Positions 8,042 through 14,926 of a DNA stretch of 42,312 nt are shown here, in pieces. The stretch is taken from the NCBI GenBank assembly GCA_904391375.1, contig CAJFMF010000017.1:1-42312 (forward strand), in the 5' to 3' direction. The notes under the pieces are model-generated. The model worked only from the letters and a program-made list of their open reading frames with translations. It did not search any database and was not told the DNA's origin. Each line of letters opens with the position of its first letter. Position 1 is the stretch's first letter. This DNA is from Candidatus Gallimonas faecavium. GTDB taxonomy: Bacteria > Bacillota > Clostridia > Christensenellales > Borkfalkiaceae. The translations under genes and the position numbers were made by a program.

Positions 8042-8923
8042 ATGAAGGGAATCCCAAAAAGGAAGTATCGCCGTCAAATGATCGTGCTCATCGTCATAGC
8101 GTCCGTTCTCGTCGTCCTTGCGGGCATCTGCCTGTGGGGCGCATGGGAGAACACCGCCGTACAACTGCATCGCGTCCGCGTGCGGGAGCAAGCGCTTCCC
8201 GCGGCGTTTGACGGTTTTACGATCGCGCATGTCTCCGATTTGCACAATGCCTCGTTCGGAGAAGGGCAGGCGCGGCTTGCGGAACTGCTCAAAGAGGCGG
8301 CGCCCGACATCATCGCCGTGACGGGGGACGTCATCGACAAGCGCCGCCCCGGGATGCAGAACGCGATCGATTTCTTCGCCGCGGCCGTCAGAACGGCGCC
8401 CGTTTACTATGTTCCGGGCAATCACGAGGCAGTCTCGTCGGAATATCCCGCCCTGCGCGAGGCGATCCTTGCGCTGGGAGTGACCGTTTTGGAGGACGAA
8501 GCCGTTTTCCTCGAACGGGGAGGGGAACAGATCTTGCTCGCAGGGGTGCGCGACCCGATCTTCTCGACATCGGACGCCGAGCAAAATACTTCGCTCATGC
8601 GCGAAAAACTCGACAGCGTTCTTCCCGAAATCCGTCCTTATACCGTTCTTCTCACGCATCGGCCCGAGCTGTTTGCGACCTATCGGGAGGCGGGGGTAAA
8701 TCTCACGCTCGCAGGACATGCGCACGGCGGACAGTTTCGGCTGCCGTGGGGACAGGGGATCATCGCTCCCAACCAGGGGCTGTTCCCCAAGTACACGCAG
8801 GGGCTTTACGAGGAAGAAGGCGGCAAGATGGTCGTCAGCCGCGGCCTCGGGAACAGTTCTGTTCCCATTCGTCTTCATAACCGTCCCGAAGTGGTCGCCG
8901 TGACCTTGGAACGTGCCAGATAA
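8042..8923 (+). CDS. Membrane-anchored metallophosphoesterase (YaeI/YkuE/LpxG-like)
   Basis: A 293-residue protein with a basic N-terminus and one hydrophobic helix (about residues 13-34), which probably anchors the enzyme outside the membrane. The calcineurin-like motifs follow in order: V-S-D-L-H, T-G-D-V-I-D, G-N-H-E, L-L-T-H-R-P-E and G-H-A-H-G-G-Q. Together they bind the two metal ions. The last motif with its following Q-F-R-L-P is typical of the YaeI/YkuE group, whose members hydrolyse lipid pyrophosphates or other phosphodiesters; the substrate here is unknown. The ATG at 8042 has only a weak upstream GGGAAAGG, but it precedes the anchor correctly. It is separate from the tRNA upstream (terminator) and from the XRE gene downstream. 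Confidence 0.9.
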   Translation: MKGIPKRKYRRQMIVLIVIASVLVVLAGICLWGAWENTAVQLHRVRVREQALPAAFDGFTIAHVSDLHNASFGEGQARLAELLKEAAPDIIAVTGDVIDKRRPGMQNAIDFFAAAVRTAPVYYVPGNHEAVSSEYPALREAILALGVTVLEDEAVFLERGGEQILLAGVRDPIFSTSDAEQNTSLMREKLDSVLPEIRPYTVLLTHRPELFATYREAGVNLTLAGHAHGGQFRLPWGQGIIAPNQGLFPKYTQGLYEEEGGKMVVSRGLGNSSVPIRLHNRPEVVAVTLERAR

Positions 8924-9035
8924 AAATGAAACAGGCGCGGGCGAATGCCCGGCGGCTTTGCGGAGGGCGTTCGGAGAGTCGGAACAGGACGTCCGCGGAA
9001 ACGGGCGCCCGATCGCAATGCTTGCGGGAGGCTGG

Positions 9036-9075
9036 CGGAAAACGGACGGAAACGGACGAAAACGGACGGAAACGG
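9036..9075 (+). repeat. Short tandem repeat, about 4 x 10 bp
   Basis: Four degenerate copies of CGGAAACGGA follow one another directly before the terminator at 9075. Units are 10 or 11 bases and there are no spacers. Confidence 0.75.
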
Positions 9076-9098
9076 CACGGGGCAACCCGTGCTTTTTT
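9075..9098 (+). terminator. Intrinsic terminator after the phosphoesterase gene
   Basis: GCACGGG (9075-9081) pairs with CCCGTGC (9086-9092) around a GCAA tetraloop; six T follow. Confidence 0.92.
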
Positions 9099-9117
9099 CG
9101 TCGAAACGAATAGTCGC

Positions 9118-9146
9118 GTGACAAAACGGCGGCGATGTGGTACAAT
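9118..9146 (+). promoter_or_regulatory. Promoter of the XRE regulator gene
   Basis: GTGACA (9118-9123) and TACAAT (9141-9146) with a 17-base spacer, 35 bases before the start codon. Confidence 0.8.
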
Positions 9147-9181
9147 GCGGGGCAAAAGACGAGAAAAGAGGAGGCACAGAT

Positions 9182-9661
9182 ATGACATTCGGAGAAAAAC
9201 TCAGGGAATACCGCGCGGCGGAGGGGCTGACGCAGGAACAGCTCGCCGACAGACTGTATGTCACGCGCGCGGCCGTTTCCAAATGGGAGCGCGATCAGGG
9301 ATACCCGGGGATCGACAGTCTGAAGTGCATTGCAAAACTCATGAACTGCACGCTGGACGAGCTTCTCTCGGACGACGACGCCGTCAACGAACGACGGCTT
9401 GAAGAGCGGCATGCAAAAAAAATGTATGCCTGCGCGGTCGTGTGTTTCGCAATCGCCGTCTTGTTTGCGCTTCTGACCTATTTCTTGCAGATTCCGCTCC
9501 TGCTCATCGGCGCGGGATGCGGCGTTGCGGCCTATCTCGTCTTTGCCTTCTTTTCGCGGCCGCGCTTCAAGCGGATGAAGGGCAACCTCGTCTATCGCAT
9601 CGTCGTCTTTGCCGCGCTGTTTCTGCTCGTCATAGCCATTACCCTTGCCGGCGTCCTCTGA
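9182..9661 (+). CDS. XRE-family HTH regulator with C-terminal membrane segments
   Basis: A 159-residue protein. Residues 1-60 are a Cro/CI-type helix-turn-helix: G-L-T-Q-E-Q-L-A-D, then V-T-R-A-A-V-S-K-W-E as recognition helix, then L-x-x-I-A-K-L-M-N-C-T-L-D-E-L-L. After a charged linker, three hydrophobic stretches (about 80-100, 102-121 and 137-158) should span the membrane. This architecture is common in Clostridia and suggests a membrane-tethered repressor that senses envelope or small-molecule signals. The ligand and targets are unknown. The start follows GAGGAGG (9168-9174). It is a single gene with its own promoter and a UUCG-type terminator. Confidence 0.92.
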   Translation: MTFGEKLREYRAAEGLTQEQLADRLYVTRAAVSKWERDQGYPGIDSLKCIAKLMNCTLDELLSDDDAVNERRLEERHAKKMYACAVVCFAIAVLFALLTYFLQIPLLLIGAGCGVAAYLVFAFFSRPRFKRMKGNLVYRIVVFAALFLLVIAITLAGVL

Positions 9662-9681
9662 TCTCTCGCTTCCGGATTTCT

Positions 9682-9706
9682 GACTTCCCTTCGGGGAAGT
9701 CTTTTT
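9682..9706 (+). terminator. UUCG-tetraloop terminator after the XRE gene
   Basis: GACTTCCC (9682-9689) and GGGAAGTC (9694-9701) enclose TTCG; five T follow. Confidence 0.94.
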
Positions 9707-10083
9707 CATACTTTCTGCAGAGCCGCACAAACTGCCGATAAGCCGTCTTTCAATATTATAATAGAGAGAACCGCGGCGGGAAGCATGGAGAGAGGGTGGG
9801 GAGAATCATCGAAGCACAGCGGGAGGCGCGGCGTCAAGATCATCGAAGCACAGCGGGCAGTGTGCAAGGCACAGCGGGGGTGCGGAAAAGTGCGGCGCAC
9901 TGTCGGAGACGGCAGAGCAGAACGGGAGCGGGGCGGAGTTGTGGTGCGTCGTCAAGGTTGGCAAAACGCATTGTCGGCGAAGCGAGGAGCGTCGGGTTAG
10001 GAGAAGATGATTGCGAGCGCGTCTTTCGGCGTGAGGAGGCCTGCGGGACAGAGGAAAAGGCGATGGGAAAGGGCAATCGAAGT
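9707..10083. other. Gene-free stretch before the pst block
   Basis: No convincing gene is present. A TATAAT at 9757-9762 has no good -35 partner. Open frames here are Arg-rich, lack homology I recognise and look like GC-rich filler. The main structured element is the direct repeat at 9805-9857. Confidence 0.6.
9805..9857 (+). repeat. 19-bp direct repeat with 34-bp period
   Basis: The same 19 bases (ATCATCGAAGCACAGCGGG) occur at 9805-9823 and 9839-9857. A shorter copy (GGCACAGCGGG) follows near 9868. A diverged version with ATCATAGAGGCACA lies at the pstS promoter near 10165. Confidence 0.85.
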
Positions 10084-10169
10084 TGTAAAAATTTTTTTAC
10101 AAATGGCAAAAAAGATTTACAAGTTCATGACAAATTTGTGCGGGGATATTTACAACCGAGTGTTATCAT
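10084..10169 (+). promoter_or_regulatory. Pho-box-like repeats and -10 element upstream of pstS
   Basis: TTTACA occurs at 10096, 10116 and 10149, and ATGACA at 10127. The last three lie in an 11-base phase (11 and 22 bases apart). That is the spacing of PhoP boxes in Gram-positive bacteria (TTnACA, five-base spacers). An inverted TGTAAA occurs at 10084. A TATCAT (10164-10169) could be the -10 box; no -35 hexamer stands 17 bases before it, as expected of an activator-dependent promoter. A PhoB-type regulator is encoded 6.5 kb downstream. Confidence 0.6.
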
Positions 10170-10220
10170 AGAGGCACAATCAGAAAAGTGAAAAGGAATG
10201 AAAAAAGGAGTAACAAAACC

Positions 10221-11138
10221 ATGAAGAAGAAGATTTTTGCGATCGGGTTGGCAACTGCGATGACGGTTTCGGCCGTGGGGCTGATGGCAGGCTGCGGCGG
10301 ACGCGGAGCGGACGGAGCGGCGGACGGTTCGTCCGTTATGACAGCGGTTGCGCGTGAGCCTTCCTCCGGTACGCGTGAAGTTTTTGAGGAGAAGGTCGTA
10401 AAGGACGGCGTTTCGATTGCCGACTGGCTGGACGAGGGCAACACGATGCCCGGCGAGATCTCCGAGCAGAGCAGCACGGCTGCCGTGATTACGCAGGTTT
10501 CGCAGAGCTTTGACAGACTCGGCTATGTGTCGCTCGGTTCCTATATGGAGAACACAGACAAAGTTCAGGCGGTCACCGTTGACGGCGTCGAGGCGACCAA
10601 GGAGAACGTCCAGAGCGGAGAATACAGCATCTGGAGAAACTTCAATATCATCTATCAGCCGGGTGCGCTGGAGAGCAACGACCTGCTTGCGAACTTCGTG
10701 CTCTTCATGGAGAGCGAAGAGGGCCAGGAGATCATGATGAAGGATTACATCCAGCTTCCCGGTCTGGAAGTCAAGGAGTACACTCCTTACGCGGGGACCA
10801 CCAAGACGACGCTCAATTGCTCGGGTTCCACGTCGGTCGCGCCGCTTATGCGTGAGCTTGCCGCAGCATTCAGCAAGGCAAACGACGGAAAGGTCACCGT
10901 CAACGTGCAGGAAGGCGGCTCGGGCGTCGGGATCCAGCAGGCAACGGAGGGAACGGTCGACTTCGGCATGAGCTCCCGTGAACTGAAGGCGGAAGAGGAT
11001 GCGGCGGTCGATGCAATGCACATCTGCCTTGACGGCGTCGCCGTCATCGTCAAGAAGGGCAGCAAGTGCACCGCTGTCACGCTTGCCCAGCTGTTCGATC
11101 TTTACACCGCGCTCACGCCCATCGTGACAGAAGCGTAA
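10221..11138 (+). CDS. pstS: Circularly permuted PstS-type phosphate-binding lipoprotein
   Basis: A 305-residue lipoprotein: basic start, hydrophobic core and lipobox M-A-G-C with Cys25. It should capture phosphate outside the membrane for the downstream permease. All PstS landmarks are present but in swapped order. Residues 45-52 (R-E-P-S-S-G-T-R), the G-Y-V-S-L-G segment and the W-R-N-F-N-I block up to about 185 match the C-terminal half of ordinary PstS. Residues 202-290 (G-S-T-S-V-A-P-L-M, E-G-G-S-G-V-G, M-S-S-R-E-L, D-G-V-A-V-I-V) match the N-terminal half. The three phosphate-contact regions (GSTS, GGSG, SGT) are therefore all kept. ATG 10221 has AAGGAG upstream. It is the first gene of the pst block and probably Pho-regulated. 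I believe similarly ordered proteins exist in other Clostridia but could not check. Confidence 0.9.
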   Translation: MKKKIFAIGLATAMTVSAVGLMAGCGGRGADGAADGSSVMTAVAREPSSGTREVFEEKVVKDGVSIADWLDEGNTMPGEISEQSSTAAVITQVSQSFDRLGYVSLGSYMENTDKVQAVTVDGVEATKENVQSGEYSIWRNFNIIYQPGALESNDLLANFVLFMESEEGQEIMMKDYIQLPGLEVKEYTPYAGTTKTTLNCSGSTSVAPLMRELAAAFSKANDGKVTVNVQEGGSGVGIQQATEGTVDFGMSSRELKAEEDAAVDAMHICLDGVAVIVKKGSKCTAVTLAQLFDLYTALTPIVTEA

Positions 11139-11161
11139 CAATTCTTTCCCATTTGACAGAG

Positions 11162-11189
11162 ATTGACGGCTCAGAGATGTGCCGTCAAT
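11162..11189 (+). promoter_or_regulatory. Intercistronic stem-loop between pstS and pstC-pstA
   Basis: ATTGACGGC (11162-11170) pairs with GCCGTCAAT (11181-11189) around a 10-base loop, without a T tract. Such hairpins after binding-protein genes commonly protect the upstream mRNA and give more binding protein than permease; that role here is inferred. Confidence 0.65.
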
Positions 11190-11208
11190 TTCCGGTAGGT
11201 GGATTTTT

Positions 11209-13056
11209 ATGGAAAATACGGTTACTCAACGAAAACAGCGGGAACACATCCCTGCGGACAAGGTCAAAAACGGGATCGCCAAATATATCTTCATCGTCTG
11301 CGCCTGCATGTCTATCATTGCGGTCGTCGGGATCATCGGATATATTCTCTACGGCTCCATTCCCGCATTCCGCCAGGTCGGGTTCTTCAAATTCGTGTTC
11401 GGCACGACGTGGTACCCCGACGGGAAGAAGTTCGGGATCCTGCCCATGCTGGTCAATTCGCTCATTGTCACCGCGTTCTCGGTGGCGCTGGGCGGAACGA
11501 TCGGCGTCTTTACGGCGATTTTCCTCGTGTTCTGGTGTCCCGACAAGCTGCATTTGAAGTACAAGGGTCAAAACAAGTTTCTCGCAAAACTTGTCGCATG
11601 GCTGAACAAGCTCAACCTGCGCACCGTCTTTGATCAGGTCATCAAACTGCTCGCCGGCATCCCGTCCATCGTCTACGGTCTTGTCGGCCTGCAGCTGCTT
11701 GTCCCCATCCTTTCCTACCTCGATACGACGCCGCCCTATCAGGGAGAGGGCATCCTCGCTTCTTCCATTCTGCTTGCGATCATGGTCATCCCGACCATCA
11801 CCTCGCTCTCCAAGAATGCGCTCGAGGCCGTGCCGGAACAGTATTTTGAAGGCGCGCTCGCCATGGGCAATACCAAGGCGCAGGCGGTCTTTCGGGTCGT
11901 GGTCCCCGCGGCGCGTTCGGGGATCATCTCCGCGCTCATCCTCGGAACGGGCAGGGCGATCGGCGAGGCCATGGCGGTCATCTGGGTGTCCGGAAACCGC
12001 GCGCTCTTCCCGACGGGACTGTTCTCCAACATTCGGACGCTGACCGTCAACATCGTCATGGAGATGGGCTATGCGGAACTCACCCTGCACCGTCCCGCCC
12101 TTATCGCGACGGGCTTCGTCCTGCTCATCTTCGTCTTCATCATCACGCTGTCTTTGAATCTCGTCCCCAAGAACTTCAAGGGGAAGAGGGGAACGATGAC
12201 GCTGAACGGCGACAGCACGGCGGCGGTGACCTATGTAAAAAAGGGACTCCTTGCAGAGATATTAAAGGTCATTGCGATCGTCTGCGCGGTGCTCGTCCTT
12301 GCCATTCTCGCGGTCATCATCGTCTATCTCACGATCATGGGACTGAGCAACCTGACGGCAAGTTTCTTCGGCCCTTCGTCCGCCGACGTGCCGACGCTCT
12401 TCCCCGCGCTGGGGGCCACGCTCGAGCTCATCGCCATTACGCTCGTCATTGCGCTGCCGATCGGCATCGGCGCGGCGATCTTCCTCGTCGAGTATGCAAA
12501 GCCGGGCAGCAAGTTCGTCAAGATCGTCCGTACCTTCATCGATACGCTCGCAGGCGTGCCTTCCATCGTCTTCGGTCTGTTCGGCATGATCTTTTTCAGC
12601 GGGGTGCTCGGACTGAGCTATTCCGTCATGGCGGGTGCGCTGACCATGGTGCTTGTCGTCCTGCCGACCATCATCCGTTCGACGGAAGAGGCCCTCATCG
12701 CCGTTCCCGTCTCCTTCCGCGAGGCGAGCTACGGGCTGGGCGCCAGCAAGGTGCGCACCATCTTCAGGATCGTGCTTCCCTCGGCGTTCCCCGGCATTGC
12801 GACGGCGTCCATTCTTGCGATCGGCCGTATCATCGGCGAGTCGGCGGCGCTCATCTTCACGATGGGGGCCCTGTACACCTTTACGGGAAATCCGCTCGAC
12901 TCCTCCTGTTCGCTCGCCGTACTTCTCTACAGCTGTGCGAACGAAGGCTACCACATGAGTGAGGCATATGCGCTTGCGTTCATTCTCATCCTTCTCACCT
13001 TCGTGCTCAACCTCATCGTGTACTTTATCCAAAGACAAGTCAAGAAAAAGAGATAG
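11209..13056 (+). CDS. pstCA: Fused phosphate ABC permease PstC-PstA
   Basis: A 615-residue membrane protein joining both permease subunits. Residues 1-310 are PstC-like (G-I-L-P-M-L-V-N-S-L, L-A-G-I-P-S-I-V-Y-G, then G-T-G-R-A-I-G-E-A-M). Residues 345-615 are PstA-like (L-A-G-V-P-S-I-V-F-G, then A-I-G-R-I-I-G-E-S-A-A). Each half carries its own cytoplasmic EAA-type loop (A-L-A-M-G and A-S-Y-G-L-G-A) that contacts PstB. A Lys-rich linker around residues 322-343 joins them. The PstC half has an insert of about 40 basic residues between the second helix and the L-A-G-I-P-S motif. The ATG at 11209 is preceded by GTAGGTGG. Translation of both halves as one chain would fix 1:1 stoichiometry. Confidence 0.93.
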   Translation: MENTVTQRKQREHIPADKVKNGIAKYIFIVCACMSIIAVVGIIGYILYGSIPAFRQVGFFKFVFGTTWYPDGKKFGILPMLVNSLIVTAFSVALGGTIGVFTAIFLVFWCPDKLHLKYKGQNKFLAKLVAWLNKLNLRTVFDQVIKLLAGIPSIVYGLVGLQLLVPILSYLDTTPPYQGEGILASSILLAIMVIPTITSLSKNALEAVPEQYFEGALAMGNTKAQAVFRVVVPAARSGIISALILGTGRAIGEAMAVIWVSGNRALFPTGLFSNIRTLTVNIVMEMGYAELTLHRPALIATGFVLLIFVFIITLSLNLVPKNFKGKRGTMTLNGDSTAAVTYVKKGLLAEILKVIAIVCAVLVLAILAVIIVYLTIMGLSNLTASFFGPSSADVPTLFPALGATLELIAITLVIALPIGIGAAIFLVEYAKPGSKFVKIVRTFIDTLAGVPSIVFGLFGMIFFSGVLGLSYSVMAGALTMVLVVLPTIIRSTEEALIAVPVSFREASYGLGASKVRTIFRIVLPSAFPGIATASILAIGRIIGESAALIFTMGALYTFTGNPLDSSCSLAVLLYSCANEGYHMSEAYALAFILILLTFVLNLIVYFIQRQVKKKR

Positions 13057-13065
13057 GGAAAACTT

Positions 13066-13920
13066 ATGCGTTTATTCAATCAGAAAGAGACGTCCGACCT
13101 TCGGAAAGCGTCCGAAAAAGAAGCTCAGAAGCCCGGCCATTCGCTGGAGATCTTTGATTTCTCGGGCGAGAACGCCATCACGGTCAAGGACGTCGATCTG
13201 TATTACGGAACCTTCCAGGCGCTCAAAAAGATCAACATGGAGATGCCCAAGTACAAGATCACGGCGATGATCGGGCCTTCGGGCTGCGGCAAATCCACGC
13301 TTCTGAAGTCGCTCAACCGTATGAACGACCTCGTCGAGGGCTGCCGCGTCGAGGGTGAGATCACCATCGGGAACGTCAACGTCTACGAAAAGGGCATCGA
13401 CCTGTCGGCGCTGCGCAAGAACGTGGGCATGGTGTTCCAGAAGCCCAATCCCTTCCCCATGAGCGTGTACGACAACATCGCCTACGGTCCGCGCACCTTC
13501 GGCATCAAGAAGAAGGGCGTCCTCGACGAGATCGTCGAACGCTCCTTAAAGCAGGCGGCCATGTGGGAGGAACTCAAAGACCGTCTCAACAAGTCGGCGC
13601 TCGGGCTTTCGGGCGGACAGCAGCAGCGCCTTTGCATTGCGCGCGCGCTTGCCGTCGGCCCGCAGATCCTGCTCATGGACGAGCCGACTTCCGCGCTCGA
13701 CCCCATCTCCACGGGAAAGATCGAGGACCTCTGCGAGGAGCTCAAAAACGATGTCACCATCGTCATGGTCACGCACAACATGCAGCAGGCGGCGCGTATT
13801 TCGGACAAGACGGCGTTTTTCCTGCTCGGCGAGATGATCGAGATGGGGGACACCGAACAGATCTTCTCGGCGCCCGTACATCCCGAGACGGAGCGCTACA
13901 TCACGGGAAGATTCGGTTGA
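13066..13920 (+). CDS. pstB: Phosphate ABC transporter ATP-binding protein
   Basis: A 284-residue ATPase that powers phosphate import through PstC-PstA. Walker A is G-P-S-G-C-G-K-S-T (70-78), the Q-loop is in V-F-Q-K-P-N-P-F-P, the signature is L-S-G-G-Q-Q-Q-R, and Walker B is [12 protein letters not shown], followed by the switch His in T-H-N-M-Q-Q-A. The Q-K-P-N-P-F-P and D-P-I-S-T motifs are PstB-specific. It has about 35 extra charged residues at the N-terminus compared with the usual 250-260-residue PstB. The start is nine bases after pstCA, so the genes are translated together. Confidence 0.96.
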   Translation: MRLFNQKETSDLRKASEKEAQKPGHSLEIFDFSGENAITVKDVDLYYGTFQALKKINMEMPKYKITAMIGPSGCGKSTLLKSLNRMNDLVEGCRVEGEITIGNVNVYEKGIDLSALRKNVGMVFQKPNPFPMSVYDNIAYGPRTFGIKKKGVLDEIVERSLKQAAMWEELKDRLNKSALGLSGGQQQRLCIARALAVGPQILLMDEPTSALDPISTGKIEDLCEELKNDVTIVMVTHNMQQAARISDKTAFFLLGEMIEMGDTEQIFSAPVHPETERYITGRFG

Positions 13921-14028
13921 TGCGGCGTTTTTCGGCGCGGGAAAGACCGCGGCCGCACGACGCTTTTATGCAAAATGACGGGAACGTCATCTTGAAAATC
14001 TTACATTGTTTTCATTCAGGAGTAATTT

Positions 14029-14685
14029 ATGGCACCCAGAAAGTATTTTGACGAAGAACTCGCCGACCTGCACGAATCGCTCGGGAGAATGTGCAATCTC
14101 ACCGAGCGCATGATCAACGAAGCCGTTGCCTCCCTGAAGACGCTGGACCGCAAACTCGGCGCGTCCGTCTCCGAGACGGACCGCGAGGTGGACGATCTGG
14201 AGATCGCGATCGAAAAGAAGTGCATGCGGATTCTTCTGAAACAGCAGCCCGTCGCAAAGGATCTGGTCAAGGTCACGACGGCGCTCAAAGTCATCACCGA
14301 CGTCGAGCGCATCGGCGATCAGGCGGCGGATATCGGCGAGATCGTGCGTTCCTTCCCGGACGACAAACTGTTCAAGGAGCCCGAGCACATTGCGCGCATG
14401 GGGGATCTGGCGGTCGCCATGATCCATCAGAGCGTGGAGGCGTTCCTCAACGAGAGCGTGGGCGGCGCGGACATGGTCATCCATGCCGACGACGAAATGG
14501 ACGCGCTCTTCAACGCGGCGAAACAGGAGCTGGTCGACCGCATTGCCGCGGACGCCACCGTCGCCGATCAGGCGGTGGAACTGCTCATGATCACCAAATA
14601 TCTGGAAAAGATCGGCGACTACGCGGTCAACGTCAGCGAATGGACAAAGTACCTCGTGACGGGCGTTCACAAGGAATATCAGTAA
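14029..14685 (+). CDS. phoU: Phosphate transport regulator PhoU
   Basis: A 218-residue all-helical protein with two three-helix PhoU repeats. Each carries the metal-binding type motif: E-x-x-x-D near residues 60-70 with V-T-T-A-L-K-V-I-T-D-V-E-R-I-G-D-Q-A (about 82-99), and L-L-M-I-T-K-Y-L-E-K-I-G-D-Y-A-V-N near the end. PhoU links Pst transporter activity to the PhoR kinase and shuts the Pho response off when phosphate is ample. AGGAG lies seven bases before ATG. It is the last gene before a terminator, 108 bases after pstB. Confidence 0.95.
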   Translation: MAPRKYFDEELADLHESLGRMCNLTERMINEAVASLKTLDRKLGASVSETDREVDDLEIAIEKKCMRILLKQQPVAKDLVKVTTALKVITDVERIGDQAADIGEIVRSFPDDKLFKEPEHIARMGDLAVAMIHQSVEAFLNESVGGADMVIHADDEMDALFNAAKQELVDRIAADATVADQAVELLMITKYLEKIGDYAVNVSEWTKYLVTGVHKEYQ

Positions 14686-14791
14686 ACAAAGACGTCCGTC
14701 AATAAAATGGAAGCGTCTGCAACGAGGCGGAGGCGTCCGGAACAGGCGTCGGCAAGGCATAGTCCGCAGACGGAAAAAAGAGATCGTGAAA

Positions 14792-14824
14792 CCGGGGGCG
14801 ATTGCCGTCCCCGATTTTTCTTTT
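14792..14824 (+). terminator. Terminator after phoU
   Basis: A G-run (14794-14798), a GATT loop and a C-run (14809-14812) form a short GC-rich stem. It is followed by TTTTTCTTTT. Confidence 0.75.
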
Positions 14825-14854
14825 CAAAAGTTTTTTCAAATTAGTGAAAATCAG

Positions 14855-14883
14855 GTGACAAAACGGCCGCTTCTCTGTATAAT
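14855..14883 (+). promoter_or_regulatory. Promoter of the Na/Pi cotransporter-phoB-phoR unit
   Basis: GTGACA (14855-14860) and TATAAT (14878-14883) are 17 bases apart. The near-consensus form suggests basal expression independent of the pstS promoter. Confidence 0.88.
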
Positions 14884-14888
14884 GAATT

Positions 14889-14904
14889 TATCTGTACACA
14901 GATA
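14889..14904 (+). promoter_or_regulatory. Palindrome at the transcription start (possible operator)
   Basis: TATCTGT and ACAGATA flank two bases right after the -10 box, covering the expected start site. The position suits a repressor site; the protein that would bind is unknown. Confidence 0.5.
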
Positions 14905-14926
14905 TTATACGTTGGGAAGAGGATCT

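Noticed and set aside
9036-9075. CRISPR-like short repeats
   Set aside because: Ten-base units without spacers; simple tandem repeat.
7805-9730. 641-codon minus-strand ORF
   Set aside because: Antisense to the phosphoesterase and XRE genes and over the tRNA; no domain.
9785-10191. Two overlapping ORFs before pstS (71 and 131 codons)
   Set aside because: Arg-rich composition, internal DNA repeats and overlap with the pst regulatory region; no protein features.
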